The notes beneath the pieces were generated by a model. It searched no databases. It was not told the DNA's origin and saw nothing but the letters and a program-made list of their open reading frames with translations. Of a DNA stretch of 64,000 nucleotides, positions 1 to 10,463 are shown in pieces. The DNA is from Mycolicibacterium helvum. GTDB lineage: Bacteria; Actinomycetota; Actinomycetes; Mycobacteriales; Mycobacteriaceae. Location: assembly GCF_010731895.1 (NCBI RefSeq), contig NZ_AP022596.1, positions 2,790,001 to 2,854,000 on the forward strand, given 5' to 3'. Every line of letters starts with the position of its first letter. The first letter of the stretch is position 1. A program made the position numbers and the translations under genes.

Positions 1-1122
1 GGTACGGCCGTCGGTGCCGCCGATCGCACCGGGGTCGATGCTGCGCTTGATGCCGTCGATGCCTGCGCCCAGCGCCGCGGCGATGGCCAGGTACGGGTTG
101 GCCGATCCGTCCCCGCCGCGCAGCTCGACCCGTTGGGAGTCCGGGACGCGGATGTAATGGGTGCGGTCATTACCGCCGTAGGTCGGTAACTTCGGCGCCC
201 AGGACGCTCCCGAAGCAGTGGTGAGTGCGCCGGTTCGCTTGTAGGAGTTGACCGTTGGTCCGACGACTGCCTGTAGCGCACAGGCGTGGTCGAGGATCCC
301 GCCGATGAACGCATACGCGGTAGACGACAAGCCCAGCCCACGGTCGTCGGAGTCTTCGGGGAACACCGGGGTGCCGCCGCTGGTCAGCGACAGATGCAGG
401 TGCAGACCGCTGCCGGTCCGGTCGGCGAACGGTTTGGGCATGAAGGTGGCGACCATGCCGCGTTCGGCGGCGATCATCGACAGCAGGTAGCGCAGCGTGA
501 TCACCCGGTCGGCGGTGGTCAGCGCGTCGGCGAACTGAAAGTTCTGCTCGAACTGGCCGTTGCCGTCCTCGTGGTCGTTGGCATAGTTGGACCAGCCGAG
601 GGTGTTCATCGCGGTCGATATGGCGGTGAGATGGTCGTACATCCGGGTGACACCGCGAGCGTCGTAGCAGGGCTGGGCCGCGGTGTCGGCCGTGTCGGCG
701 GTCGCCAGAGTGCCGTCGGCGGCGCGGGTCAGCAAGAAGTACTCGACTTCTGCACCCACCCAGGGTTCGAAGCCGGCGTCGGCGGCTCGCTGGATCAGCG
801 ACTTGAGGATGACCCGTGGTGCGTACGGCCAGGGCTGGCCTTCGACATACGGATCGCAGTGCACGATCGCCAGGCCCTCTTTGATGAACGGGACCGGGGT
901 GAACGACGCGGGGTCGGGGATCGCCATCAGGTCCGGGTCTTTGGGCTCCTGACCGATCGCCCCGACAGCGTAGCCCGCGAAGCCGACTCCGTCGGTGGCC
1001 AGTAGGTCAATGGCTTCAACGGGAACCAGTTTGGCGCAGGGCTTTCCACGCAGATCGACGAACAGCGCAAGGATGAATGTGGTTGCGGACTTCTCAGCCA
1101 GCTCGGCGAGGGTGGCGGACAT
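1..1122 (-). CDS. glnT: Type III glutamine synthetase GlnT, 3' part outside the window
   Basis: Glutamine synthetase family enzyme that would ligate ammonia to glutamate using ATP. The gene starts at the ATG read on the minus strand at 1122 and runs off the left edge, so about 374 residues are visible. Seen: the beta-barrel motif GAEVEYF, the stretch FMPKPFADRTGSGLHLHLS with the metal and ATP ligands, NSYKRTG, and RVELRGGDGSANPYLA near the cut end. This pattern fits the GlnT/type III-like branch better than the housekeeping GlnA1. It lies directly downstream of the ammonium transporter gene on the same strand, so both probably serve ammonium capture. Glutamate-synthase-like glxBCD genes may follow outside the window, as I recall for M. 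smegmatis. Confidence 0.85.
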   Translation of the reverse strand, partial: MSATLAELAEKSATTFILALFVDLRGKPCAKLVPVEAIDLLATDGVGFAGYAVGAIGQEPKDPDLMAIPDPASFTPVPFIKEGLAIVHCDPYVEGQPWPYAPRVILKSLIQRAADAGFEPWVGAEVEYFLLTRAADGTLATADTADTAAQPCYDARGVTRMYDHLTAISTAMNTLGWSNYANDHEDGNGQFEQNFQFADALTTADRVITLRYLLSMIAAERGMVATFMPKPFADRTGSGLHLHLSLTSGGTPVFPEDSDDRGLGLSSTAYAFIGGILDHACALQAVVGPTVNSYKRTGALTTASGASWAPKLPTYGGNDRTHYIRVPDSQRVELRGGDGSANPYLAIAAALGAGIDGIKRSIDPGAIGGTDGRT

Positions 1123-1169
1123 GTTCTCTAACAGACTCTTTCGTGGTGTCGACGGGAAGAAGGTAGGTC

Positions 1170-1203
1170 GAGCCGGGCGCGGGAAGGAGGCCGCGCCCGG
1201 CTC
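1170..1203 (-). other. Strong stem-loop between amt and glnT
   Basis: Perfect 13-base arms (1170-1182 and 1191-1203) enclose an 8-base loop, and lie 9 bases past the amt stop codon and about 48 bases before the glnT start. There is no T-run after the stem on the minus strand. It could stabilise the upstream message or attenuate expression of glnT relative to amt; it does not look like a canonical intrinsic terminator. Confidence 0.6.
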
Positions 1204-1212
1204 GGGTCCTCC

Positions 1213-2466
1213 TTAGGCGTACTCGAGCTCGTACGCCAAGTCGCGGTGCACGTGGGCGTCGATACCCTTCTCCTCGACCTCGGAGGGGATTCGGATGCCC
1301 ATCGTTTTCTTGATCGCCCATGCGATGACGAAGGCAATCGTGAACGAATAGACCATCACCGCACCGGCGGCCACCGCCTGCCGCCACAGCTGGTCGAGAC
1401 CGCCACCGTAGAACAGCCCGTTGACCTTGTTCGGCATGCTGTCGCTGGCCAGGAAGCCGATCAGCAGGGTGCCGATGACACCACCGACGAGGTGCACGCC
1501 GACGACGTCAAGGGAATCGTCGTAGCCGAACTTCTCCTTGAGTCCCACGGCGTAGGGGCAGATGGCGCCCGCGACCAGGCCGAGGATGATCGCGCCGACC
1601 GGCGTCACCGATCCACAGGCCGGGGTGATCGCGACCAGGCCGGTGATCGCACCCGCGGCGGCGCCGACACCGGTGACGTGGCCGTCTTTGATCTTCTCGA
1701 CCGCCAGCCAGGCAAGGGTGGCAGCGCAGGTGGCCACGAACGTGGTGACCATGACGATGGCTGCCGAGTTGCCCGCGGCCAGTGCCGAGCCGCCGTTGAA
1801 CGCGTACCAGCCAGCCCACAGCAGGCCGGCGCCGAGCAGGGTCAGCGGGACGTTGTGCGGCTTGCGCAACTTGCCCCAGCTGGCGCCTTTCCCGAGCACG
1901 ATGGCCACCGCCAGCGCGGCCGCGCCGGCGTTGATATGCACCGCGGTCCCACCGGCGAAGTCAATTGCCTTGAGGTTGTTGGCAATCCAGCCACCGACCG
2001 AGTCCGGGGTCACGACGCCGTTGAAGGCGAACACCCAGTGGGCGACGGGGAAGTAGACCAGAACTGCCCACAGGGTTGCGAAGACCATCCAGGCCGCGAA
2101 CTTCATCCGATCGGCCGCAGCGCCGGAGATGAGTGCCACGGTGATCGCGGCGAACAGTGCCTGGAACAACGCGAACAAACTGACCGGTAGGCCGGAGATG
2201 GTGGTCTGTGACTCCATCAGGTTCTTCATCCCGGCGAATTCGGTGAAACTGCCGACGAATCCGCCGTAGGAGGTGCCGAATGTCATGGAGAATCCGAACA
2301 GGATCCACAGCACACCGACGATGGCAACTGCGCCAAACGTCATCATCATCATGTTGGTCGAGCTCTTGACCGAGACCATGCCGCCGTAGAACAGCGCGAG
2401 GCCCGGGATCATCATCGTCAGCCCGATGATGCAACACAGCATGAAGGCTGTGGTCCCTGTATCCAT
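1213..2466 (-). CDS. amt: Ammonium transporter (Amt/MEP/Rh family)
   Basis: Inner-membrane channel for ammonium/ammonia. The 417-residue protein has about eleven hydrophobic segments, as expected for the family. The twin pore histidines are visible at H177 (GGTAVHINAG) and H325 (VVGVHLVGG), and the conserved GAAADR stretch lies near residue 115. The C-terminal tail carries a degenerate form of the conserved cytoplasmic regulatory segment, around EVEEKGID. The gene precedes glnT on the same strand with a 90-base gap containing a stem-loop. Nitrogen control by GlnR would be expected from family knowledge, but I could not identify a convincing GlnR box upstream. Confidence 0.95.
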   Translation of the reverse strand: MDTGTTAFMLCCIIGLTMMIPGLALFYGGMVSVKSSTNMMMMTFGAVAIVGVLWILFGFSMTFGTSYGGFVGSFTEFAGMKNLMESQTTISGLPVSLFALFQALFAAITVALISGAAADRMKFAAWMVFATLWAVLVYFPVAHWVFAFNGVVTPDSVGGWIANNLKAIDFAGGTAVHINAGAAALAVAIVLGKGASWGKLRKPHNVPLTLLGAGLLWAGWYAFNGGSALAAGNSAAIVMVTTFVATCAATLAWLAVEKIKDGHVTGVGAAAGAITGLVAITPACGSVTPVGAIILGLVAGAICPYAVGLKEKFGYDDSLDVVGVHLVGGVIGTLLIGFLASDSMPNKVNGLFYGGGLDQLWRQAVAAGAVMVYSFTIAFVIAWAIKKTMGIRIPSEVEEKGIDAHVHRDLAYELEYA

Positions 2467-2506
2467 CTAATCTCCTGCGGGGTGGGCGGCCCTAGACGGT
2501 TGGGCC

Positions 2507-2523
2507 GTTCACTAGCAGTGAAC
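2507..2523. promoter_or_regulatory. 17-bp palindrome upstream of amt
   Basis: GTTCACT-AGC-AGTGAAC is a perfect inverted repeat with 7-base arms, about 40 bases upstream of the amt start and about 80 bases upstream of the divergent membrane-protein gene at 2602. Its position suits an operator or a 5' leader hairpin. It does not match the GlnR consensus as I know it, so the regulator is not named. Confidence 0.4.
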
Positions 2524-2601
2524 TTTGTTTCTGTTACGTAGACGGCTGTTGGGTGTTGCCGCCGCGTTAAACGTTGGCGCGCACGGCTACGCTGGCTCAC
2601 C

Positions 2602-3045
2602 ATGCAACGACGACCGCGCTGGGTCCTCACCATCACCGTGGTGGTCATTGCGATTGGTGTCGCCGTGTGGTCGAAGTACTTCGACGGCCCGCCCGAGAAG
2701 TGCAAGCCCGTGATCGACTTCTTGGACTTCAGCCGGTCGCAGGCGGCGAAGATCGACTCCAAAGGAAACGAAGGCGTGCCGACGGTCGCCGAGGACGCCA
2801 ACTACAAGGACTGGGCCGACGGCCTGGCCGAGCGGGCGCAGAAGGTGACCGATCCCGGATTGGCGGCGCAGGCCACCGAGGTGGCCCAGCTGGCCAACCA
2901 GTTCGTCTCCGGTCTGCCGACGCTGCGCGCCCAAACCCAATCGCGGGCCCCCGGTGCGCCCGCGCCGCCCCAGGTCTACGAGATGTCACTGCTCAACGAC
3001 AGGATCGTTGCCAAGCTCGGGGACATGCGTAAAGAATGCTCCTGA
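2602..3045 (+). CDS. Small single-pass membrane-anchored protein, conserved mycobacterial type
   Basis: I do not recognise a named family. The 147-residue protein begins with a short basic stretch (MQRRPRW) and one hydrophobic segment at about residues 8-24, which looks like an uncleaved signal anchor, followed by a mostly helical soluble domain outside the membrane. Two cysteines, one just after the anchor (about residue 34) and one at the penultimate position, could pair. The gene is divergent from amt and its 3' end overlaps the convergent nitroreductase gene by 60 bases. Confidence 0.75.
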   Translation: MQRRPRWVLTITVVVIAIGVAVWSKYFDGPPEKCKPVIDFLDFSRSQAAKIDSKGNEGVPTVAEDANYKDWADGLAERAQKVTDPGLAAQATEVAQLANQFVSGLPTLRAQTQSRAPGAPAPPQVYEMSLLNDRIVAKLGDMRKECS

Positions 3046-3621
3046 CCAGTTGAGCACGATCTGGTCCAGCGGCAGCCGCTCCCGCGGCCGGGCGTCGCGT
3101 TCAGCGATCTCCGGCGTCACCCGCGCGTAGTCGCCCGGGGATCCGACGGCGACCACGGCCAGCGGGCGCACCCCGTCCGGCAGCTCGAACGCGATACGGG
3201 CACCGTCGACATCGAAGCCGGCCATCGGATGCACGATCAGGCCCCGGGCCACCGCCTCGATGGACAGGTTCGCGATCGCCGCACCCGCGTCGACCGCGGA
3301 GTAGAGGGCCGTGCGGTCGTCCTCGCCCTGGTCAGCGCACACCAGGATCAGTGCGCCGGCAGCATGGGCGTAGCTGTTCCCGCGGCGCAGCAGGCCTGCC
3401 ACCGCGGTGAAGGTCGCGGTGCCGCGCAGTCCCACCACGAACCGAACCGGCTGCACATGCCCCCAGGTAGCGGCCCAGCGAGCCGCCTCAAGCAGGGCGG
3501 TCAGCTGCTCGGATGTGACCACCGCGTCGGGGTCGAAGGCCCGCGGACTCCACCTGGCGGCGATGGCTGGGTGGATCGGTACCCGGGTCCGGGCGCGGCG
3601 TTCACTGGGTTGATCCGGCAC
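2986..3621 (-). CDS. Nitroreductase-family FMN protein
   Basis: Predicted flavin-dependent oxidoreductase of the nitroreductase fold. The 211-residue product shows the family's N-terminal signature ARWSPRAF at about residues 22-29, an AARWAATWGHVQP stretch that resembles the FMN-binding A-x-x-A-P-S-x-x-N-x-Q-P region, and a central helix with DAGAAIANLSIEAVARGL. Substrate cannot be inferred. The start is a GTG at 3621; a second GTG 39 bases downstream is possible. The 3' end overlaps the gene on the opposite strand, which is unusual but leaves both frames open. Confidence 0.8.
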   Translation of the reverse strand: MPDQPSERRARTRVPIHPAIAARWSPRAFDPDAVVTSEQLTALLEAARWAATWGHVQPVRFVVGLRGTATFTAVAGLLRRGNSYAHAAGALILVCADQGEDDRTALYSAVDAGAAIANLSIEAVARGLIVHPMAGFDVDGARIAFELPDGVRPLAVVAVGSPGDYARVTPEIAERDARPRERLPLDQIVLNWSGAFFTHVPELGNDPVVEQ

Positions 3622-3715
3622 GGCCGCGACGTTACCGCCGATCCGGGCGGGAAAAGCAGGTGCTTCGACCCTTTATCCTTGTAGCCGACATCCCGCGCTT
3701 TCGAAAGGGTAGACA

Positions 3716-6018
<2,303 letters not shown>

Positions 6019-6024
6019 TTCGCT

Positions 6025-7173
6025 TTGCGCCGAAACAGCAGTTTGGGCGTGAAACTGCGAGTGGTCTGCGCCATTTCGTCGATCTCGACGCTGGTGTTGG
6101 CTCCGAGCGCGGCCGCTGACCCGCCGAGCCCGGCGCCCGATCCGATCCTGTCGCCGCTGGCGCCGGGCCAGGTGGTGCGCATCGGGCCGATCGCAGGCAC
6201 CGGGACTCCGACCCGCGACTACGGTATCGGAGCCACTGATTTGTGCGAATTCATGGAATTCCCAACCGAATTGCTGCAGATCTGCGGTGACAGCTTTGCC
6301 GGTCAGGGGGTCGGATTCGGTGGTTGGTTCTCGCCGGTGGCTCTGCGCGTGTCCGGCGACTCGGTCGACGATCCCGACGGGGTGCGTTACACCGGGGTCA
6401 CCGGCGTGGACAAGCCGCTACTGGCAGACCCCACGCCTGCCGGCTCGTCGCAGCTCCCGGCGGGGGTGGTGCAGATCAACCGGCAGAACTACCTGTTGGT
6501 GACCACCACCAAAGACCTGGCACCGCAAACCTCGCGGCTGGTGAAAGCTCAAGCTGGACAGGGTGGTTGGCAGACCATCGCCGGTTCGCAACGCCCCGCG
6601 GCCTATGCGGCCGGTCGCCAGACACAGATCAGCGGCTACTACGACCCGATTCCTACACCCGACTCGCAAACCGGCTGGGTGTACATCGTGGCCAACAATT
6701 TCGACCGGTCCGGCTCGACGGTGCTCTACCGCGCCACCCCGGAGACCTTCACCGATCGCTCCCGATGGCAGGGCTGGGCCGCCGGTGTGGGCGGCGGCTG
6801 GAACAAGCCGCCGACGCCGTTGTGGCCCGACCGGGTCGGGGAGATGAGCATGCGCGAGGTCGACGGCAAGCCGGTGCTGTCCTATTTCAATGCCAGCACC
6901 GGCAACATGGAGATCCGGGTGGCCTACGACCCGACCGGTTTGGGCACTGCCCCGGTCACGACGGTGGTGCAGGCGGGTGATTGGCCGGATCCGGTCGAGA
7001 GCCTGCCGTCACCCGATGACAATCGGCTCGCACAGCCGTACGGCGGCTACATCTCGCCGGGTTCGACGCTCGACGAGGTGCGGGTGTTCATCAGCCAGTG
7101 GAATACGGCGCCGCGTGACCGAGCGCCCTACCGAGTGCTCCAGTTCGCAGTGAACCCAATCAAACCGTGGTGA
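6025..7173 (+). CDS. Secreted DUF4185-type protein
   Basis: Conserved mycobacterial exported protein (comparable to Rv3707c) of unknown function. After a signal peptide ending at about APSAAADPP, the roughly 340-residue mature part looks beta-propeller-like, with repeated strands such as GGWFSPVAL and VGEMSMREVDGKPVLSYFNA; similar folds occur in sialidase/glycosidase-like proteins, but no catalytic residues are assigned here. The first start is a TTG at 6025; a GTG at 6049 would give a more standard signal peptide (VKLRVVCAISS) and is a real alternative. It follows asd by six bases and probably reads through from it. Its last nine residues are repeated further on, at 7593. Confidence 0.85.
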   Translation: MRRNSSLGVKLRVVCAISSISTLVLAPSAAADPPSPAPDPILSPLAPGQVVRIGPIAGTGTPTRDYGIGATDLCEFMEFPTELLQICGDSFAGQGVGFGGWFSPVALRVSGDSVDDPDGVRYTGVTGVDKPLLADPTPAGSSQLPAGVVQINRQNYLLVTTTKDLAPQTSRLVKAQAGQGGWQTIAGSQRPAAYAAGRQTQISGYYDPIPTPDSQTGWVYIVANNFDRSGSTVLYRATPETFTDRSRWQGWAAGVGGGWNKPPTPLWPDRVGEMSMREVDGKPVLSYFNASTGNMEIRVAYDPTGLGTAPVTTVVQAGDWPDPVESLPSPDDNRLAQPYGGYISPGSTLDEVRVFISQWNTAPRDRAPYRVLQFAVNPIKPW

Positions 7174-7245
7174 GAGGCCTCTTAACTCAGCGTTCTGCGA
7201 GGGGTCGCGAGATCGCCGCGAACCACCGCAATCAACGAGCAGTTC

Positions 7246-7269
7246 TTCGGTAGGCTCGCTCCTACCGAA
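7246..7269. terminator. Stem-loop after the ask-asd-DUF4185 unit
   Basis: TTCGGTAGG and CCTACCGAA form perfect 9-base arms with a 6-base loop, 73 bases after the DUF4185 stop. There is no immediate T-run, though a GTTTTT lies 10 bases on. It may act as a weak or factor-assisted terminator. Confidence 0.45.
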
Positions 7270-7326
7270 AAGGGCCGTTTTTCCTGCGGGGCCGCCCTTC
7301 TTGTATTCAGTCGCCAGGCTGCGCCC

Positions 7327-7602
7327 ATGGTCGGTCACGACCGTGATGATCTTGCTCGACTTCGCTACAGCGGAGTTCTCCATAGGAACCGTGCCATGCA
7401 GACCTCCCGTCGGCGGCTATCCCGCAAGCGTCACCGCTGGTCTTATCGCATCTGGACGGGCGGGCGGGAAGTCGAACTCGCTTCCTCTGACGGAGAACAC
7501 GCCGACCGCTGCTACGCCGCAATCACCTGGCATTCCGATGGTGGGCCGAGTGAGTGGGTCGAGCCGGTGCCGACTATTTCTGATTCGACGGATTTGCGGT
7601 GA
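7327..7602 (+). CDS. Uncertain small basic protein
   Basis: An open frame of 91 codons, or 68 if it begins at the ATG at 7396 (MQTSRRRLSRKRHRW). The N-terminal part is rich in arginine and the rest contains RIWTGGREVELASSDGE and a tryptophan pair, which is not typical of random high-GC frames. No family is recognised. It ends inside the duplicated DUF4185 tail at 7593-7622, so it may be a chance frame created by a rearrangement. Confidence 0.25.
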   Translation: MVGHDRDDLARLRYSGVLHRNRAMQTSRRRLSRKRHRWSYRIWTGGREVELASSDGEHADRCYAAITWHSDGGPSEWVEPVPTISDSTDLR

Positions 7603-7622
7603 ACCCGATTAAACCCTGGTGA
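7593..7622 (+). pseudogene. Relic of the 3' end of a second DUF4185 gene
   Basis: These 30 bases encode the nine residues FAVNPIKPW plus stop, identical in protein to the end of the intact DUF4185 gene (7144-7173). The two DNA copies differ at five positions, all silent third-codon changes. An in-frame stop lies at 7581-7583, so only the tail is left. This pattern indicates a paralogue that diverged under selection and was later deleted. Confidence 0.6.
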
Positions 7623-7827
7623 CCGGCTTCAGGAGCTTCGCCCGTATACGCAAGATCTGTATTTGAGCAACACCCAAGAGTAACACCGGCCACAGCAACC
7701 CAGACGCCGCGGTAAGCGCGATGCGGACTCGGCCGCGTACGGCGTCACCTGTATGAAAGGCTTCGGAGAACGCCCATGCCAGGACAGCGAACAACGGTAT
7801 GCCGGTGAGGTAGAGATAGAACAGCAC
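7609..7827 (-). CDS. Small two-span membrane protein
   Basis: A 72-residue protein with two hydrophobic segments: one from LFYLYLTGIPLFAVLAWAF near the N-terminus and one around SGLLWPVLLLGVAQIQIL, followed by a basic tail. The start is a GTG at 7827 because an AAAAGGAG ribosome site lies eight bases upstream. No family recognised. It lies on the minus strand in a gap between conserved plus-strand genes, and its 3' end overlaps the DUF4185 relic. Confidence 0.6.
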   Translation of the reverse strand: MLFYLYLTGIPLFAVLAWAFSEAFHTGDAVRGRVRIALTAASGLLWPVLLLGVAQIQILRIRAKLLKPVTRV

Positions 7828-8002
7828 CGCGAAAACTCCTTTTGAGCAACCCCTGCGATATGGTTGCAAAGTTCGCTGGCACTGTCCAGTCCTGCAGCCG
7901 CAGGATGAAACCAGGCCACTCCGACGCTCCGGAACGTCATTCATAGCCAACTCAAAGGTCCGACCTAGCCCACGCTGGGTAGCAGGCTCGGATGATCGAT
8001 TT

Positions 8003-8446
8003 ATGACCGAAACACCAGAGCGGGCCGACGAGCCCGCCACCAGTCCTGTCGCCACGCTTGAGCCGCCACCGCCACCGCCCGCGTACTACGGGCCGGCTCC
8101 CGTCGCGGACCGACCAAACCGGCTCTACCAGGCTGCCGCATGGGTGGCGATCGCGGCGGGAACTATTTTCATCGTCGGCGCCGTTTTCTTTACAGGATTC
8201 GCCCTCGGACGCCACAGTGGTCACGGAGGCGGTTGGCACCAACACGGCGGTGATTCACAGGAGTTTCATCACCGCGGTGGACCCGGGATGATGCCGGGCA
8301 TGGGACCCTGGGGTCCGATGGGGCCCGGTGGGCCCGGCGGCCCAGGTCCGATGGGGCCCGGTGGTCCCGCTGGGCCCAATGCCGGACCCGCTGGACCGGG
8401 CGGTACCGGCCCTGGTGCTGCCGCCAACCCCACGCCGCGTCCCTGA
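8003..8446 (+). CDS. Proline-rich membrane protein with collagen-like tail
   Basis: The 147-residue protein has three parts: an N-terminal acidic and proline-rich cytoplasmic stretch containing PPPPPP; a single membrane span at about residues 46-68 ([19 protein letters not shown]); and an external tail that is histidine/glycine-rich ([13 protein letters not shown]) and then repeats Gly-Pro-Met/Gly triplets such as [17 protein letters not shown]. The position matches the proline-rich Rv3706c of M. tuberculosis. The histidine cluster might bind metal; that is only an inference. No enzymatic domain is present. Confidence 0.8.
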   Translation: MTETPERADEPATSPVATLEPPPPPPAYYGPAPVADRPNRLYQAAAWVAIAAGTIFIVGAVFFTGFALGRHSGHGGGWHQHGGDSQEFHHRGGPGMMPGMGPWGPMGPGGPGGPGPMGPGGPAGPNAGPAGPGGTGPGAAANPTPRP

Positions 8447-8573
8447 CGTCTCCACCGAGCCGCCCAGCGCCCTCACCCCCCCAGAGGGCGCTGGGCTTTC
8501 GGCTGTGATGGGAACGTGCTTCGCGGGTACTCGCTCCTCGATAGGCCCACAGCCTGAGAGAGGGGCACGAGAA

Positions 8574-10022
8574 ATGACAGAGAAGTACGCGACGACCGAT
8601 GCTGGTGCGCCGGTCCCAAGTTTCGAGCATTCCCTGACAGTCGGACCCGATGGTCCGATCCTGCTCCAGGACCATTACCTGATCGAGCAGATGGCCAATT
8701 TCAACCGGGAGCGCATCCCGGAGCGCCAACCCCACGCGAAGGGCGGCGGCGCGTTCGGCTCGTTCGAGGTGACCAACGATGTCAGCCAGTACACCAAGGC
8801 GGCGTTCCTGCAGCCGGGCATCAAGACAGAGATGGTCGCAAGATTCTCAACTGTCGCCGGCGAGCGGGGCAGCCCAGACACCTGGCGCGACCCGCGCGGC
8901 TTCGCGCTGAAGTTCTACACCAGCGAGGGCAACTTCGACATGGTCGGCAACAACACACCGGTGTTCTTCGTGCGCGACCCGATGAAGTTCCAGAACTTCA
9001 TCCGCAGTCAGAAACGGATGGCCGCCAACAACCTTCGAGACCACAACATGCAGTGGGACTTTTGGACGCTGGTGCCCGAGTCTGCGCATCAGGTGACGTA
9101 TCTGATGGGCGATCGGGGCATCCCCAAGACCTGGCGCAACATGAATGGCTACTCCAGTCACACCTACAGCTGGCTCAACCCGGACGGGGAGCTGTTCTGG
9201 GTGAAGTACCACTTCAAGACCGACCAGGGCATCGACTACCTGACCCAGGAGGATGCCGACCGGTTGGCGGGCGAGGATGGCGACTACCACCAGCGCGACC
9301 TGTACAACTCAATCGAGGACGGCGACTTCCCGAGTTGGACCCTGCACGTGCAGATCATGCCGTTCGAAGACGCCAGAACCTACCGGTTCAATCCGTTCGA
9401 CCTGACCAAGGTGTGGCCGCACAGCGACTATCCGTTGCACGAGGTTGGACGAATGACGTTGAACCGCAACGTCGTCGACTATCACGCTCAAATCGAGCAG
9501 GCTGCCTTCGAACCGAACAACATCGTGGCGGGGACCGGTTTGAGCCCGGACAAGATGTTGCTGGCCCGCGGGTTCTCCTACAGCGACGCCCATCGTCACC
9601 GGCTCGGCGTCAACTACAAGCAGATCCCGGTCAACGAGCCCAAGGTCGAGGTGAACGCCTACTCCAAGGACGGCGCGATGCGTATCCGCAACGCGACCGA
9701 TCCGGTGTACGCGCCCAACTCGATGGGCGGCCCAGAAGCCGATCCCGCGCGGGCCGCTGAAGTGCACTGGACCTCCGACGGCGACATGGTGCGCACTGCG
9801 TATACGCTGCGGCCAGACGACGACGACTGGGGTCAGGCCGGCACGTTGGTGCGGGAAGTGATGGACGACGCCGCCCGAGATCGGTTGGTGCGCAACGTTA
9901 TCGGGCATGTTTCTGACGGTGTGAAGGAACCGGTGCTGTCCAGGGTGTTTGAGTATTGGCGCAACGTCGACCCTGACCTAGGTAAGAAGATCGAGGAAGG
10001 TGTGCGCGCCGAGCTGGCATGA
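8574..10022 (+). CDS. katA: Monofunctional heme catalase, small-subunit clade
   Basis: Decomposes hydrogen peroxide to water and oxygen. The 482-residue length fits small-subunit catalases. The active-site histidine is H54 ([13 protein letters not shown]), the asparagine is N127 ([12 protein letters not shown]), and the heme-ligand tyrosine is Y336 in [14 protein letters not shown]. The ATG at 8574 is preceded by a GAGAGAGGGG ribosome site; frames running further upstream are non-coding extensions through the previous gene. It is followed by the hydroperoxide reductase gene nine bases after the stop. As far as I recall it is absent at this place in M. tuberculosis, so it is an accessory insertion. 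Confidence 0.95.
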   Translation: MTEKYATTDAGAPVPSFEHSLTVGPDGPILLQDHYLIEQMANFNRERIPERQPHAKGGGAFGSFEVTNDVSQYTKAAFLQPGIKTEMVARFSTVAGERGSPDTWRDPRGFALKFYTSEGNFDMVGNNTPVFFVRDPMKFQNFIRSQKRMAANNLRDHNMQWDFWTLVPESAHQVTYLMGDRGIPKTWRNMNGYSSHTYSWLNPDGELFWVKYHFKTDQGIDYLTQEDADRLAGEDGDYHQRDLYNSIEDGDFPSWTLHVQIMPFEDARTYRFNPFDLTKVWPHSDYPLHEVGRMTLNRNVVDYHAQIEQAAFEPNNIVAGTGLSPDKMLLARGFSYSDAHRHRLGVNYKQIPVNEPKVEVNAYSKDGAMRIRNATDPVYAPNSMGGPEADPARAAEVHWTSDGDMVRTAYTLRPDDDDWGQAGTLVREVMDDAARDRLVRNVIGHVSDGVKEPVLSRVFEYWRNVDPDLGKKIEEGVRAELA

Positions 10023-10030
10023 TCGACGCC

Positions 10031-10459
10031 ATGAGTATCGATGTCATCTACACCGCGGAGTCGACCGCCAGCGGCGGAGGACGCGACGGACATGTGAAGT
10101 CTTCGGACAAGCGAATCGATCTGGAGACCAGACCTCCGAAGGCGGCAGGGGGCAGCGGTGAAGGCACCAATCCCGAGCAGCTCTTCTCGGCGGGCTACGC
10201 CGCCTGTTTCCTGGGCGCGATTCAGGTGGTCGCCCGAACGGAGAAGATCGCACTCGATAGCGCATCGGGGGTCACCGCGCAGGTCGGATTCGGCAAGGAC
10301 GACGACGGTGGTTACGGCATCAACGCTCACCTCATCGGTTACCTCCCGGGCTTGACGCAGGGGCAGGCCGAGGAGCTGATGGGCAAGGCACACCAGGTCT
10401 GTCCGTACTCCAAGGCCACCCGCGGCAATATCGACGTCACACTGACCGCCAAGGTCTGA
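10031..10459 (+). CDS. ohr: Organic hydroperoxide reductase (Ohr/OsmC family)
   Basis: Thiol peroxidase that reduces organic and lipid hydroperoxides, with dihydrolipoamide-linked reduction expected from the family. Both redox cysteines are present: C59 in AGYAACFLGA and C124 in HQVCPYSKATRGN, typical of the Ohr branch. The ATG at 10031 gives the family's usual N-terminus (MSIDVIYTAESTASGG); an earlier ATG at 10019 overlaps the catalase stop as ATGA. The pairing with katA suggests a bicistronic peroxide-defence unit. No OhrR repressor gene is adjacent. Confidence 0.93.
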   Translation: MSIDVIYTAESTASGGGRDGHVKSSDKRIDLETRPPKAAGGSGEGTNPEQLFSAGYAACFLGAIQVVARTEKIALDSASGVTAQVGFGKDDDGGYGINAHLIGYLPGLTQGQAEELMGKAHQVCPYSKATRGNIDVTLTAKV

Positions 10460-10463
10460 GGCG

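Noticed and set aside
2501..2545. GlnR box upstream of amt
   Set aside because: GTAAC/GTTTC-like words occur, but spacing does not match the consensus with six bases between half-sites.
8328..8573. Upstream extension of the catalase frame to 8328
   Set aside because: The extension passes through the previous gene without family similarity; the ATG at 8574 has a strong ribosome site and gives the usual length.
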